NCBI RefSeq assembly: GCF_002077175.1
Contig: NZ_CP014943.1
Location: forward strand, 4,650,001-4,714,000
Length of the DNA: 64,000 nt
Source of the DNA: Colwellia sp. PAMC 21821
Lineage (GTDB): Bacteria; Pseudomonadota; Gammaproteobacteria; Enterobacterales; Alteromonadaceae
Direction: 5' to 3'
Shown: in pieces, positions 26,687 through 35,204 of the stretch
Layout: the number at the start of each line of letters is the position of its first letter
How positions within the stretch are numbered: position 1 is the stretch's first letter
Notes under the pieces: model-generated
Databases searched by the model: none
What the model was told of the DNA's origin: nothing
Seen by the model: only the letters and a program-made list of their open reading frames with translations
Program-made: the position numbers and the translations under genes

Positions 26687-28105
26687 ATGAAAGACTGTCG
26701 TCAATTTTATATTAATGGTCAATGGGTCAATCCGTTGGCTAACAAAGATTTTGCTGTGATTAACCCAGCAACAGAGCAAGAGATTGCCGTTATTTCTTTA
26801 GGTACAAGCCAAGATGTTGACCTAGCCGTAGCTGCAGCGAAAGCCGCCTTTTCTACTTTTGGTTACAGCAGCGTAGAAGAGCGTATTTCACTATTAGAGT
26901 CTTTGTTAAAGCAGTACATGGATAACTATGATGCAATGGCACATGCTATTTCATTAGAAATGGGTGCGCCTATCGACTTTGCAACAAACGCACAAGCCGA
27001 CTGTGGTAAAGGTCACATTGAGTCAACATTAGCAGCGCTAAAAGAATTTGAATTTTCACGTACTTTAGGCAATGCCCAAATTGTTAAAGAACCCATTGGT
27101 GTTTGTGGTTTTATTACTCCGTGGAATTGGCCAATCAATCAAATCGCTTGTAAGGTAGCTCCTGCGCTAGCCACTGGTTGTTCAATGATCCTCAAGCCAA
27201 GTGAAATTGCACCATTATCAGCGCAATTATTTACCCAAATGATACACGATGCCGGTTATCCAGCAGGTGTATATAACATGGTAAATGGCGATGGCATGGG
27301 CGTTGGCTCTGCTATTTCAGCCCATAAAGATATCGACATGGTTTCATTTACTGGTTCTACTCGTGCGGGCATCGCAATTGCAAAATCTGCAGCGGATACC
27401 GTTAAACGAGTGACACAAGAGCTTGGTGGCAAGTCACCCAATATTATTTTAGATGATGCAGATATCGATAAAGTCGTAAAAAAAGGTGTTTTGCATTGTA
27501 TGAGCAACACGGGACAATCATGTAATGCACCAACGCGCATGTTGGTACCGGCGAGTAAATATCAACAAGCTATAGCCGTAGCAAAAGCAACCGTGGCTAA
27601 AGTCAAAGTCGGCAACCCTGCTGAGCATGGCAATCATATTGGTCCACTAGTCAGTGAAGGCCATTTTGAAAAAGTTCAAGCTATGATCCAAGCCGGAATT
27701 GATGAAGGCGCTACATTACTTGCTGGTGGTGTGGGCAAGCCTGAAGGCTTTGAAACAGGTTACTATACAAAACCTACTATTTTCTCTGATGTAACTAACG
27801 ATATGTACATCGCGCAAGAGGAAATTTTCGGGCCAGTTTTGGTGATGATCTCTTATGCTGATGAAGCTGAAGCGATTCGTATTGCTAATGATACGCCTTA
27901 TGGTTTAGCTGCCTTTATTCAATCAGGAAATCCTGAGCGAGCACAACAAGTGGCGAGAAAAATACGCGCCGGCATGATCTGTATCAATGGTGGTTCACAT
28001 ACTTACACGTCTCCGTTTGGAGGTTTTAAGCAGTCAGGTAATGGCCGTGAATGGGGAGAGTTTGGTTTTGATGATTTCTTGGAAATTAAATCTATCAGTA
28101 GCTAA
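26687..28105 (+). CDS. NAD(P)-dependent aldehyde dehydrogenase
   Basis: 472 residues from the ATG at 26687, preceded by GGAG. Classic ALDH features: GVCGFITPWNWPINQIACKVAPAL (cofactor), FTGSTRAGIAIAK, catalytic Glu in QELGGKSPNIILDDAD, catalytic Cys in NTGQSCNAPTRM, and EEIFGPVLVMISY near the C-terminus. By analogy with PuuC it oxidises the aldehyde made by the transaminase to gamma-glutamyl-GABA or a related acid. The sequence type (GQSCNAPTRM) is of the general aldehyde dehydrogenase group, so the substrate is read from context only. 46 bp after the hydrolase gene. Confidence 0.9.
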   Translation: MKDCRQFYINGQWVNPLANKDFAVINPATEQEIAVISLGTSQDVDLAVAAAKAAFSTFGYSSVEERISLLESLLKQYMDNYDAMAHAISLEMGAPIDFATNAQADCGKGHIESTLAALKEFEFSRTLGNAQIVKEPIGVCGFITPWNWPINQIACKVAPALATGCSMILKPSEIAPLSAQLFTQMIHDAGYPAGVYNMVNGDGMGVGSAISAHKDIDMVSFTGSTRAGIAIAKSAADTVKRVTQELGGKSPNIILDDADIDKVVKKGVLHCMSNTGQSCNAPTRMLVPASKYQQAIAVAKATVAKVKVGNPAEHGNHIGPLVSEGHFEKVQAMIQAGIDEGATLLAGGVGKPEGFETGYYTKPTIFSDVTNDMYIAQEEIFGPVLVMISYADEAEAIRIANDTPYGLAAFIQSGNPERAQQVARKIRAGMICINGGSHTYTSPFGGFKQSGNGREWGEFGFDDFLEIKSISS

Positions 28106-28132
28106 CTTCATTTAAATTGCATGGATAATATT

Positions 28133-28870
28133 ATGACTAAAGTGGTTGTTATTACTGGCGCAAGTTCAGGTATTGGAGCCGCGGCTGCGCTAAAATTTCA
28201 TCAGCAAGGTTATCATGTTGTTCTTGCTGGCCGAAATGAAGCGCGTCTTAATGCCTTAGCAAGTACCTTAGCTAACACCATTATTTGGGCCGGTGATTTA
28301 ACACAAAGCACCGCTTGTGAAACGCTTATTAACTTTACGATTGCAAATTTCGGCCGATTAGACGTGTTAATAAATTGTGCCGGTATTATTCATCGCGCTA
28401 CTGCAGTTGATACGACTGACACCCAATGGATAGAGACAATGGCGGTTAATTTAAATGCGCCATTTTATTTATCTAGAGCGGCAATCCCTCATATGACAAA
28501 AGCGGGTGGAACCATTCTTAATATAGCGTCTGATTGGGGCTTAAAAGGTGGAGCACTTGCTGCCGCGTATTGCGCAAGTAAAGGTGGCTTGGTACTACTG
28601 TCTAAAGCCATGGCGATAGATCATGCTAAAGATAAAATTCGCATTAATGCCATTTGCCCTGGTGATGTCGATACGCCCATGCTAAAAATAGAGTCAGCGC
28701 AACGTGGCATTGACTATAAAGCCGCGATGATCGATAACAATGCTGATAGTTTAACTGGCCGTATTACTCAGCCTGACGAAGTTGCCGCTTTATGCTTATA
28801 TCTTGCTTCAGATTGTGCCGCACAAATTACGGGCACTGCCATTTCTATCGACGGGGGCAATACCGCGTAA
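28133..28870 (+). CDS. Short-chain dehydrogenase/reductase (classical SDR)
   Basis: About 245 residues from the ATG at 28133; an ATG at 28121 is also in frame. Rossmann motif VVVITGASSGIGAAAALKF (TGxxxGxG), structural NCAGII, catalytic Ser in NIASDWGLKGG, and YCASKGG as the YxxxK-type motif. In this last motif the Tyr is followed by CAS-Lys, which keeps Y-x3-K. The C-terminus AISIDGGNTA is standard. It probably oxidises or reduces an alcohol, keto or aldehyde intermediate of the amine pathway; the exact role is unknown. Last gene of the operon, followed by a long inverted repeat. Confidence 0.85.
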   Translation: MTKVVVITGASSGIGAAAALKFHQQGYHVVLAGRNEARLNALASTLANTIIWAGDLTQSTACETLINFTIANFGRLDVLINCAGIIHRATAVDTTDTQWIETMAVNLNAPFYLSRAAIPHMTKAGGTILNIASDWGLKGGALAAAYCASKGGLVLLSKAMAIDHAKDKIRINAICPGDVDTPMLKIESAQRGIDYKAAMIDNNADSLTGRITQPDEVAALCLYLASDCAAQITGTAISIDGGNTA

Positions 28871-28907
28871 CATTGCTTTGTTGTTACTCGCTCGCCCCAG
28901 CATTATT

Positions 28908-28943
28908 AACACCTATGTAAGTAAACTTACTTACATAGGTGTT
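28908..28943. terminator. Long inverted repeat after the SDR gene, probable terminator
   Basis: Stem AACACCTATGTAAGTA / TACTTACATAGGTGTT (16 bp, perfect) with a 4-base loop. No strong T run follows on the plus strand, so its function as a terminator is likely but not certain. Confidence 0.65.
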
Positions 28944-29064
28944 ATATCATTTCAATAGTGTTCTGCTTGCATCTACTGAAGTGTCGATTACCAAGTGATT
29001 ATCCAACACCAGCTAAATTGTAATAGTATAAATATAATGCGAACTGAGCTGTTATCGGCAAGCT

Positions 29065-29424
29065 TTAGGATTTTACGATAACAAATTTATCTGCTCTCTT
29101 TACGGTTAAATAAGCATGATTATATTCGCTAAAGATACAAATCGGACGACTATGCAATGAGCAATATACATTACCGTCGGCTTTAAGCTCATCGCGACTG
29201 ATATCTGCACCCTGATGTGGGCACTTTGCCGATACGGTTCTATATTCTGTTTCGCCATTGGCTAAAGTTTGGCAATATATAACCACGGGCTTTTCTGTAC
29301 TGGCATAAGGTAGCTTCGCCATTGCAAGTAGAACATCTGCTCGCTCTGTCGGTTTAACATCAATAACGTTAATCTCTTGTTCAGTGCGGCCGCCTGCAGG
29401 GTAATATTTATTAAGTGTGATCAA
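29065..29424 (-). CDS. Rieske-type [2Fe-2S] ferredoxin-like protein
   Basis: 119 residues. The pair CPHQGADI (residues 67-74) and CSLHSR (87-92) supplies the Cys-x-His and Cys-x2-His ligands of a Rieske [2Fe-2S] cluster. Spacing of about 18 residues matches soluble Rieske ferredoxins. No signal peptide or membrane helix, so cytoplasmic. No oxygenase gene is adjacent; the partner is unknown. The next gene upstream on the same strand (29520-29963) is 95 bp away across AT-rich simple repeats. Its function, perhaps electron transfer or redox sensing, is not determined by the sequence. Confidence 0.82.
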   Translation of the reverse strand: MITLNKYYPAGGRTEQEINVIDVKPTERADVLLAMAKLPYASTEKPVVIYCQTLANGETEYRTVSAKCPHQGADISRDELKADGNVYCSLHSRPICIFSEYNHAYLTVKRADKFVIVKS

Positions 29425-29519
29425 AATTTTTCCATTTAAATATACCTAATATCTATCATCTATCATTTATCATTTAATATCTAAAATCTAATATCTAATT
29501 TCTATCATTTATAGTGTTA

Positions 29520-29963
29520 TTAGGCTTCAGGATGGGACATATCTATGTCATATAAGAATTGTGGCTGAGTGACCGTAAAACCTTGCATGTCGAGCCAGAT
29601 AATCGCTTCGTTTACATTGTTAAACACACAACGTTCGTAACCATTTTCGGTATGCGGGATCATTTTTTCTAGTTGTAAACTCTTTAATGTATTTGAACTA
29701 TAAACATGACAGTCTTTAATACAGCCATTTTGTTTAAACCATTCGCAGAGCTCTGTTACATGGTGCTCTATTTCTGGAATGCCGAGCTCCCAGTGTTCGA
29801 ATATGGAAATTATTGCCCATTCACCGTCAATTAAAGGTGCTGCCGCGGCTTTAAATTCTTTTACATAAGCAATTACAGCTTCTTCGTTCCATGAGTCTGC
29901 AAACCATTGCATGACTAGTTTATCTGCAACCTTTATTTTCCAACGTCCATGAATGGGTAACAT
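29520..29963 (-). CDS. Conserved hypothetical protein (STAS/SpoIIAA-like length)
   Basis: 147 residues, soluble, acidic, without signal peptide. The N-terminal LPIHGRWKIKVADKLVMQWFADSWNEE and the later AIISIFEHWELGIPE resemble a group of hypothetical proteins in Vibrio, Shewanella and Alteromonas that share a SpoIIAA/STAS-like alpha-beta pattern; I assign this only by general look. Contains three Cys near residues 73-86 (ELCEWFKQNGCIKDC). ATG start, with no strong ribosome site seen. It precedes the Rieske gene. No function can be stated. Confidence 0.65.
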   Translation of the reverse strand: MLPIHGRWKIKVADKLVMQWFADSWNEEAVIAYVKEFKAAAAPLIDGEWAIISIFEHWELGIPEIEHHVTELCEWFKQNGCIKDCHVYSSNTLKSLQLEKMIPHTENGYERCVFNNVNEAIIWLDMQGFTVTQPQFLYDIDMSHPEA

Positions 29964-30200
29964 GAAAAATCCGTTTTATGTAAAAAGACCTATTTAATAT
30001 ACATCTTACAATCGCATTAAGCTATTGTCGTATCAAACTTTATAAATAATGCTGATTACTATTATTGATACCAATTGGTATTAGTTGCAAAGTAGGTAAC
30101 ATCTCACGATTTAATATCCAGAGATGTGTATAACATTTTTAAACAGTGTCGCTTTTTAAACAGTGACTATTTTTGGAGAAATAGCTATAGCCACATGATA

Positions 30201-31091
30201 TTAGCTATGTTTACAGCCACTTGTTTCAATTTGCAAAACACTGGTGGTGATAGAAAATTGCTCTTTTAATACCCGTTCAACTTGAAAGCGACAAACTTCA
30301 TCGTGTTTTTCTAATGTACATTGGTGTTTAAGTACAATATGTGCACCAACCACTACTTCTCCGTTGTCGCTTTTAACAATTAAGTTATGCACATTGTCTA
30401 TGTGCTCGACACTTTGTAAAGCCGCTTCAATTTTCTTCAACGCTGGTAACCTAACGCCATTGAAGAACAAGCCTTTAATGCATTTATATAGCAGCTTAGA
30501 GCCAGTAAATAATACAAAAACAGAAATAAGTACACTCGACAATGAGTCAACAACCGTCCAACCGGTGGCATGAATGACAATACTGGTTACAAAGGTGACT
30601 ATGGTTGAAAGTAAATCAAAAAAGGTATGTAAAAATACCGCGTAAACGTTAACACTGTCTTTACGCCCTTTGTATAAAACATATGCTGATGCGCCGTGAA
30701 ATAAGAAGCCTAGCGAGGCAACAGCTGACATAACAAAGGTATTTATTTCATGTTCGTCATGGTGCTCGTGACCAAATAACCGGTCTGCACCTTGCAGTAA
30801 AATCCAACAGCTGATTAATATATATAACGTACCGTTAATTAATCCACCTGATAACTCTAGGCGACGATAACCATCACTAAAGGTTTGGCCAAATTTTATC
30901 GCTAAAGTGGAAGCAATTAAGGCAATAAATAACGAGCTATTATGAACAAACAAATGCCCTGCATCTGCATATACAGCTAAAGAATTGGCATAAAAGGCAC
31001 CAACTAGCTGTAACAACATAAACACACTGGTAATAGCAAGTGCAATAAGTAGGCGGCGTTGTGATGATTTATGTGTGGTTAGAGTTGTCAT
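30201..31091 (-). CDS. Cation diffusion facilitator (CDF) metal exporter
   Basis: 296 residues with six membrane helices, a His-rich loop (GHEHHDEHE, near residues 109-117) and a C-terminal cytoplasmic dimerisation domain (about 205-290) ending in CKHS. CDF proteins swap protons for Zn, Co, Fe or similar ions across the inner membrane. In helix 5 the metal motif is canonical (HTFFD, H-x3-D). In helix 2 it reads H46-LFV-H50 where zinc exporters have H-x3-D, so one of the four site ligands is His; DmeF-type cobalt exporters, as I recall, have a similar H-x3-H. The metal is thus uncertain. No operon partner. Confidence 0.88.
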   Translation of the reverse strand: MTTLTTHKSSQRRLLIALAITSVFMLLQLVGAFYANSLAVYADAGHLFVHNSSLFIALIASTLAIKFGQTFSDGYRRLELSGGLINGTLYILISCWILLQGADRLFGHEHHDEHEINTFVMSAVASLGFLFHGASAYVLYKGRKDSVNVYAVFLHTFFDLLSTIVTFVTSIVIHATGWTVVDSLSSVLISVFVLFTGSKLLYKCIKGLFFNGVRLPALKKIEAALQSVEHIDNVHNLIVKSDNGEVVVGAHIVLKHQCTLEKHDEVCRFQVERVLKEQFSITTSVLQIETSGCKHS

Positions 31092-31266
31092 GCAAAAAAG
31101 TTATTATTCTCATTAAAGGGATTAATCAAATTGATATAATTGAACGCTCGCTGCGCGTTGTCATCGAAAAAGCGCAGCCATTGTAGTCTTAATTTGACCA
31201 ATTAAATAGTCACTACAACAACTGCCGTTCAACACTACTGGCTTTTAATTTAAACTAGTTATTGAA

Positions 31267-32568
31267 CTACTGTGCCCAATAGGCTTGGTCTAAGCTATCT
31301 TCGCGTTCTGGTAATCCACGAGATAAACGCGGAGAATGTTGTACTAACACTTCATAACTGGCTCGATTGGCATATTTACTCATTTGCGATAACGACGAAT
31401 ACGTTAAAGCCGGTTGCTCATGTTTGCTCGAATTAGCAACCGTGTTTTTGTGATAAACATTGGCACTTAAATCATGCAATATCGCCGCAAGTGCGGCATC
31501 GCCAGCACCATTGGTATTTTTAATACTTTCAGGCCCGCCCATGTATGGCGCAGAATGGGTATAAATTCGTGTAGGTTCTTTGCAGTCGTTTAGGAGCATT
31601 GGGCGAGAATATTCATAACGATTAAATTCGTGAATTTCGCCAGATAATAATGGGTATTCACTCTCACGTTTGAACGCTTCATCAACATAACCGGCCATGT
31701 ATAAGCCATCTTTGCCGGCAGTGCATATGACCATATCAACCCAATCAAGGCATTTATTCGCCGCGAGCAGTGGGTCTTCAATACCCGTAATAGCTAAAGC
31801 TTCTTCTTCATTCATGGTGAGAATGTTGACATACTTTTGCACGAAATCACGCCAGAATTCAGGTTCTTCTTCTATTAAAAACTTAGTACCTAAAGTTAAA
31901 ACAACCGGAACACCTGCAGCATTGGCGCATTTTACCGCTTTAACAGCAGCTTCTGTCATGGTATCGCCAGGTTGAGTGCGCATAAGATACGAGCTGATCA
32001 CAAGCGCCGATGCGCCAGCGATTAATGACTCGTCAATAGAGTCAGGATGTAAACGGTTAATTAAGCCTGCATTTATACCAAAGGTACGTTCGCCCGTATC
32101 GTCAATTAAGGTAAAACAACGACCAATGGGACCATCAACCGGTTGTAGATAGTTTAAATCAACGCGTGAAGAGGTATTACTAATGAATCGATACGCGTAG
32201 TCTCCTACATGAATATTTTTCGACATAACACCGAGTAAAACTGAACGGTCATCTGCGAGTACTGAGTAATTATGCATGGTATTGCCAATTGTACCGCCGG
32301 CAAACTCATAATTAATTAAAGATTCATCTTTCAAGCGCTGATAAAGACGCTGTGTAACTTCGTCTGATATAACTTGTGACATACCTCGGTGTAGATCAAA
32401 TTCGTCTAAAAACGCTTGATCCACTTTAGCTTCAATATCGACCAGCACCTGATCAATACCCACAATGTAGTTTTGCGTGGCATTAGAGCTAGGATTTACT
32501 TGGTTTGTTAACGGGTTTTTATTATCGACAGGAAAATAATGTCTATGTTGACGGCGTCCAGGAAACTT
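31267..32568 (-). CDS. gsk: Inosine-guanosine kinase
   Basis: 433 residues from the ATG at 32568, giving the family N-terminus MKFPGRRQHRHYFPVDNKNPL; an open frame extends 39 codons further but lacks family similarity. A PfkB/ribokinase-fold enzyme that phosphorylates inosine and guanosine with ATP for purine salvage. The conserved ATP/substrate site NTNGAGDAALAAILHD contains the catalytic Asp; the GGTIGNTMHNYSVLADD stretch is the N-terminal substrate region. The length matches E. coli Gsk (434). Fits the purine theme of the window. Followed upstream, on the same strand, by the DUF3545 gene. Confidence 0.92.
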   Translation of the reverse strand, partial: KFPGRRQHRHYFPVDNKNPLTNQVNPSSNATQNYIVGIDQVLVDIEAKVDQAFLDEFDLHRGMSQVISDEVTQRLYQRLKDESLINYEFAGGTIGNTMHNYSVLADDRSVLLGVMSKNIHVGDYAYRFISNTSSRVDLNYLQPVDGPIGRCFTLIDDTGERTFGINAGLINRLHPDSIDESLIAGASALVISSYLMRTQPGDTMTEAAVKAVKCANAAGVPVVLTLGTKFLIEEEPEFWRDFVQKYVNILTMNEEEALAITGIEDPLLAANKCLDWVDMVICTAGKDGLYMAGYVDEAFKRESEYPLLSGEIHEFNRYEYSRPMLLNDCKEPTRIYTHSAPYMGGPESIKNTNGAGDAALAAILHDLSANVYHKNTVANSSKHEQPALTYSSLSQMSKYANRASYEVLVQHSPRLSRGLPEREDSLDQAYWAQ

Positions 32569-32773
32569 CATGAAGCGATACACGGTTAATGCAAAAAACG
32601 GATTATACCGCAATGCTGTTTGGTTTGACCAGAGTACATCAGCTGAAATTGCTGAGAAATGTAGATAAGTTTGGCTTATTGCCATTAAATAAAGTTAAAC
32701 ACACCAACTACGGCAACGTATTACCAGTAATTGGCGCTCTAGAAATTACCTTTAGCTGCACGGCAATTTAAGT

Positions 32774-32950
32774 TTAGTGCATTACATAACTATCATAAGA
32801 CGCCATTTCTCGCTGCATTCTTTTTTGTTCCTTAAAGGCTTCTATTTCTCGCCATTTACGCTTAGCTTGTTTGCTGTTTTTTTTCTTCTGATAGTCAAAA
32901 TACTCTTCAATATCATTTAAGTTTTCTTCTTGCCTATTTTTAGTTTCCAT
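32774..32950 (-). CDS. DUF3545-family small protein
   Basis: 58 codons: an acidic start (residues 1-20), then a Lys/Arg-rich helix with KQAKRKWREIEAFKEQKRMQ, the DUF3545 signature (KRKWREIE). AGGAG lies 9 bases before the ATG. Soluble, function unknown. It lies about 200 bp upstream of gsk on the same strand. The match to the family core and the excellent ribosome site make it a likely real gene despite its size. Confidence 0.78.
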   Translation of the reverse strand: METKNRQEENLNDIEEYFDYQKKKNSKQAKRKWREIEAFKEQKRMQREMASYDSYVMH

Positions 32951-33409
32951 CACAAATACTCCTATTGATAATTTTCTTTAAATTAATCAATTTATATGAC
33001 AGTAATTGTAATGAAAGATGACAATTTTAATATCTGTAACAGATATTGGTTTCTAACGATGCTTTCTGTTTTAAATACCGCATTGAAAGCAATAACAAAA
33101 ATATTCAATTAAATTCATTCTATAGGGTATTTAATAGTAAATTTTTGAGTTAGTGATGTTTTTTATACTACTTAACAGCCTATTTAGAAAGATAAACGGC
33201 TCTTAGGGAAGTGTTGTTTAAGTATCCCGAAGACTTTGACTTTCAAACGCTACAACATTCTGACAAGGTAAAATTTATTTTGATTTTTATTTTAAGCTCT
33301 TTAATTACCGACAAGTTCGCAGTGTTATTAATTAATCCCTTGTAATTATGCTTAAATAAACAATATAGTGATGTATAACAAAAAAATTCTAGCTACTTGG
33401 AGATAATAA
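32951..33409. other. AT-rich intergenic region between divergent genes
   Basis: About 460 bp separating the DUF3545 gene and the DHH gene. It holds both promoters, presumably. No RNA gene, palindrome or open frame of note was found. Confidence 0.5.
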
Positions 33410-34342
33410 ATGTCGGATAATAAAAAATATCGTTTGGTAACTCGGAGCGATTTCGATGGCTTAGTTTGTGCCATTTTACTCAAGCATATTAACTTAGTTG
33501 ACGACATACTCTTTGTGCATCCAAAAGATATGCAAGACGGTATTATTGCTGTAGGTCCAGATGACATTTCGACTAACTTACCTTTTGTTGACGGTGTGCA
33601 TATCGCTTTTGACCATCATCACAGTGAAACAATTCGTAATAAAAAACGCGATAATCATGTAATAGACCCTGATGCTCCTTCAGCTGCACGTGTTGTATAT
33701 GACTATTACGGCGGCGCTGAAACTTTTCCAGCAAGTTGGAAAGACATGATGGAAGCGGTCGATAAAGGTGACTCTGCGCAATTTAATATGGAAGAAGTGT
33801 TACATGCTAAAGGCTGGGAGTTACTAAACTTTATTATGGATTCTCGTACCGGTTTAGGACGTTTTAGAGAGTTTCGTATCTCTAACTATGAGCTCATGAT
33901 GGATTTAATCGAGTTTGGCAAAGATCATAATATTGATGAGTTACTTGCCCTGCCCGATGTAAAAGAAAGAACTGATCTTTACTTTGAACATGAAGAAAAA
34001 TTTAAAGAACAAATACAACGTTGCTCAACCGTTCACGGTAACTTAGTTGTGCTGGACTTAAGAGAAGAAGTGATTATTTATTCCGGTAATCGTTTTGTGA
34101 TTTATGCCTTATTTCCACAATGTAATATTTCTATTCATATTATGTGGGGGCTTAAAAAACAAAATACTGTTTTTGCTACTGGTAAGTCTATTTTCGATCG
34201 CAGTTCAAAAACAAATGTTGGCGAATTAATGTTGAAATATAATGGCGGCGGACACAATGCGGCGGGTACATGCCAAGTGCCACATGAGCAAAACGAAGCT
34301 TGCCTTGCTGAACTAATTAAAACCATTAATGCTGATGGCTAA
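33410..34342 (+). CDS. DHH-family phosphoesterase (exopolyphosphatase-like)
   Basis: 310 residues. The N-terminal DHH domain has TRSDFDGLVCAIL (D14 and D16 as metal ligands), then VDGVHIAFDHHHSE with the DHH motif near residues 67-70. The C-terminal DHHA1 domain has YNGGGHNAAGTCQVP (GGGH near residue 280). Such proteins cut phosphodiester or polyphosphate bonds with Mn or Mg: exopolyphosphatase, NrnA or cyclic-dinucleotide enzymes. The sequence resembles the exopolyphosphatase-like group, but the substrate cannot be fixed. ATG with GGAG 8 bases upstream. Monocistronic, followed by a terminator. Confidence 0.85.
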   Translation: MSDNKKYRLVTRSDFDGLVCAILLKHINLVDDILFVHPKDMQDGIIAVGPDDISTNLPFVDGVHIAFDHHHSETIRNKKRDNHVIDPDAPSAARVVYDYYGGAETFPASWKDMMEAVDKGDSAQFNMEEVLHAKGWELLNFIMDSRTGLGRFREFRISNYELMMDLIEFGKDHNIDELLALPDVKERTDLYFEHEEKFKEQIQRCSTVHGNLVVLDLREEVIIYSGNRFVIYALFPQCNISIHIMWGLKKQNTVFATGKSIFDRSSKTNVGELMLKYNGGGHNAAGTCQVPHEQNEACLAELIKTINADG

Positions 34343-34378
34343 AATTTTTTAGCACTCACTCAGCCGCTATCAACTCAG

Positions 34379-34419
34379 GTATTTGAAACTCTTTAATAGG
34401 GAGCTTCAAATACTTTTTT
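34379..34419 (+). terminator. Terminator after the DHH gene
   Basis: Hairpin with 9-bp stem GTATTTGAA / TTCAAATAC extended by CTC/GAG pairs around a mismatch, followed by a T6 run. 37 bp after the stop. Confidence 0.85.
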
Positions 34420-34437
34420 AGGGCTTTGTCGGTTTTA

Positions 34438-34584
34438 ATAAAGTAGGGTCAGGTACACATTAAATTTTAGTTGCCTGATCTCTTCTAAAACCAGCAACAT
34501 GGTCAAGCTCTGAGCTCAACATCCCCTCTTTTACAATGACCAAAACCACCTGAATAAATTAATGTGTATCTGACCCTACTTTAT
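34438..34584. mobile_element. MITE-like element, copy 1 (147 bp)
   Basis: A 147-bp non-coding element bounded by 25-bp inverted repeats that differ at one base (left ATAAAGTAGGGTCAGGTACA..., right ...GTATCTGACCCTACTTTAT). A nearly identical 147-bp copy lies at 34935-35081. The interior contains GAGCTCAGAGCTTGA (minus strand), another palindrome. No transposase is inside. The ends resemble sequences found beside IS200-like/REP-associated transposases in marine gammaproteobacteria, as I recall, but the parent element is not in this window. Confidence 0.8.
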
Positions 34585-34777
34585 ATGTTTTTGCTTTTTG
34601 GTTGTTTTTTTTAGGGATTGTCAGCGAATTACGCTAATCTTCCTAATTAAGGATAAAAGATGTTTAATTCGTTAAATTAGTGAAATTCGTTGATAAGGGG
34701 TTTTCTTTGCTCTTTTGCACTTTTATAGCTGCTATCACTCTGTGTAGCCCCGTAGTAAGAGATTAAAGACTCAGAGA

Positions 34778-34914
34778 CTCTACCACCGAGGCGCTGTGCG
34801 CTACACGGAGAAGAGATTAGTGATAGGTGATAAGGGGTTTTATTGTAAGACTTTACCCTAATGTTTTTTGCTCTTCTCGGTGTAGGACGAAGTCCCTCGG
34901 TGCCTCGGTGGTGA
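34778..34914. repeat. Inverted pair of CACCGAGG-type segments between the MITE copies
   Basis: The segment at 34778-34815 (TACCACCGAGGCGCTGTGCG and on to ACGGAGAAGAG) recurs inverted at 34871-34914 (CTCTTCTCGGTGTAGGACGA and on to CCTCGGTGGTGAAA). They share the ends but differ in the middle. The arms could fold into a long stem. It looks like two oppositely inserted copies of a short dispersed repeat. Confidence 0.65.
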
Positions 34915-34934
34915 AATACCTTTGTTCTGTTTTA

Positions 34935-35081
34935 ATAAAGTAGGGTCAGATACACATTAAATTTTAGTTACCTGGTATCCTCTAAAACGAGCAAGATGGT
35001 CAAGCTCTGAGCTCAACATTCCCTCTTTTAAAATTACCAAAGCCACCAAAATCAATTAACGTGTATCTGACCCCACTTTAT
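34935..35081. mobile_element. MITE-like element, copy 2 (147 bp)
   Basis: Same length, orientation and end structure as the copy at 34438-34584. The inverted repeats differ at about two positions (GTGTATCTGACCCCACTTTA on the right side). Interior differences are scattered single changes. It is the second unit of the pair that flanks the segment at 34585-34934. Confidence 0.8.
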
Positions 35082-35157
35082 ATGCCTCCACTTTGATAAC
35101 ATTTTTGATTAGATCATAGCTTTGTGCAGATTTGCATTATACCTATTACGAGAAAGT

Positions 35158-35186
35158 AAAAAGCCTTTCAAATGAAAGGCTTTTTT
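35158..35186. terminator. Hairpin terminator after the NCS2 permease gene
   Basis: 13-bp stem AAAAAGCCTTTCA / TGAAAGGCTTTTT with a very short loop and A/T tracts on both sides. It lies 19 bp past the stop of the minus-strand permease. Confidence 0.87.
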
Positions 35187-35204
35187 GATCTTAGTAAGCT
35201 GTAA

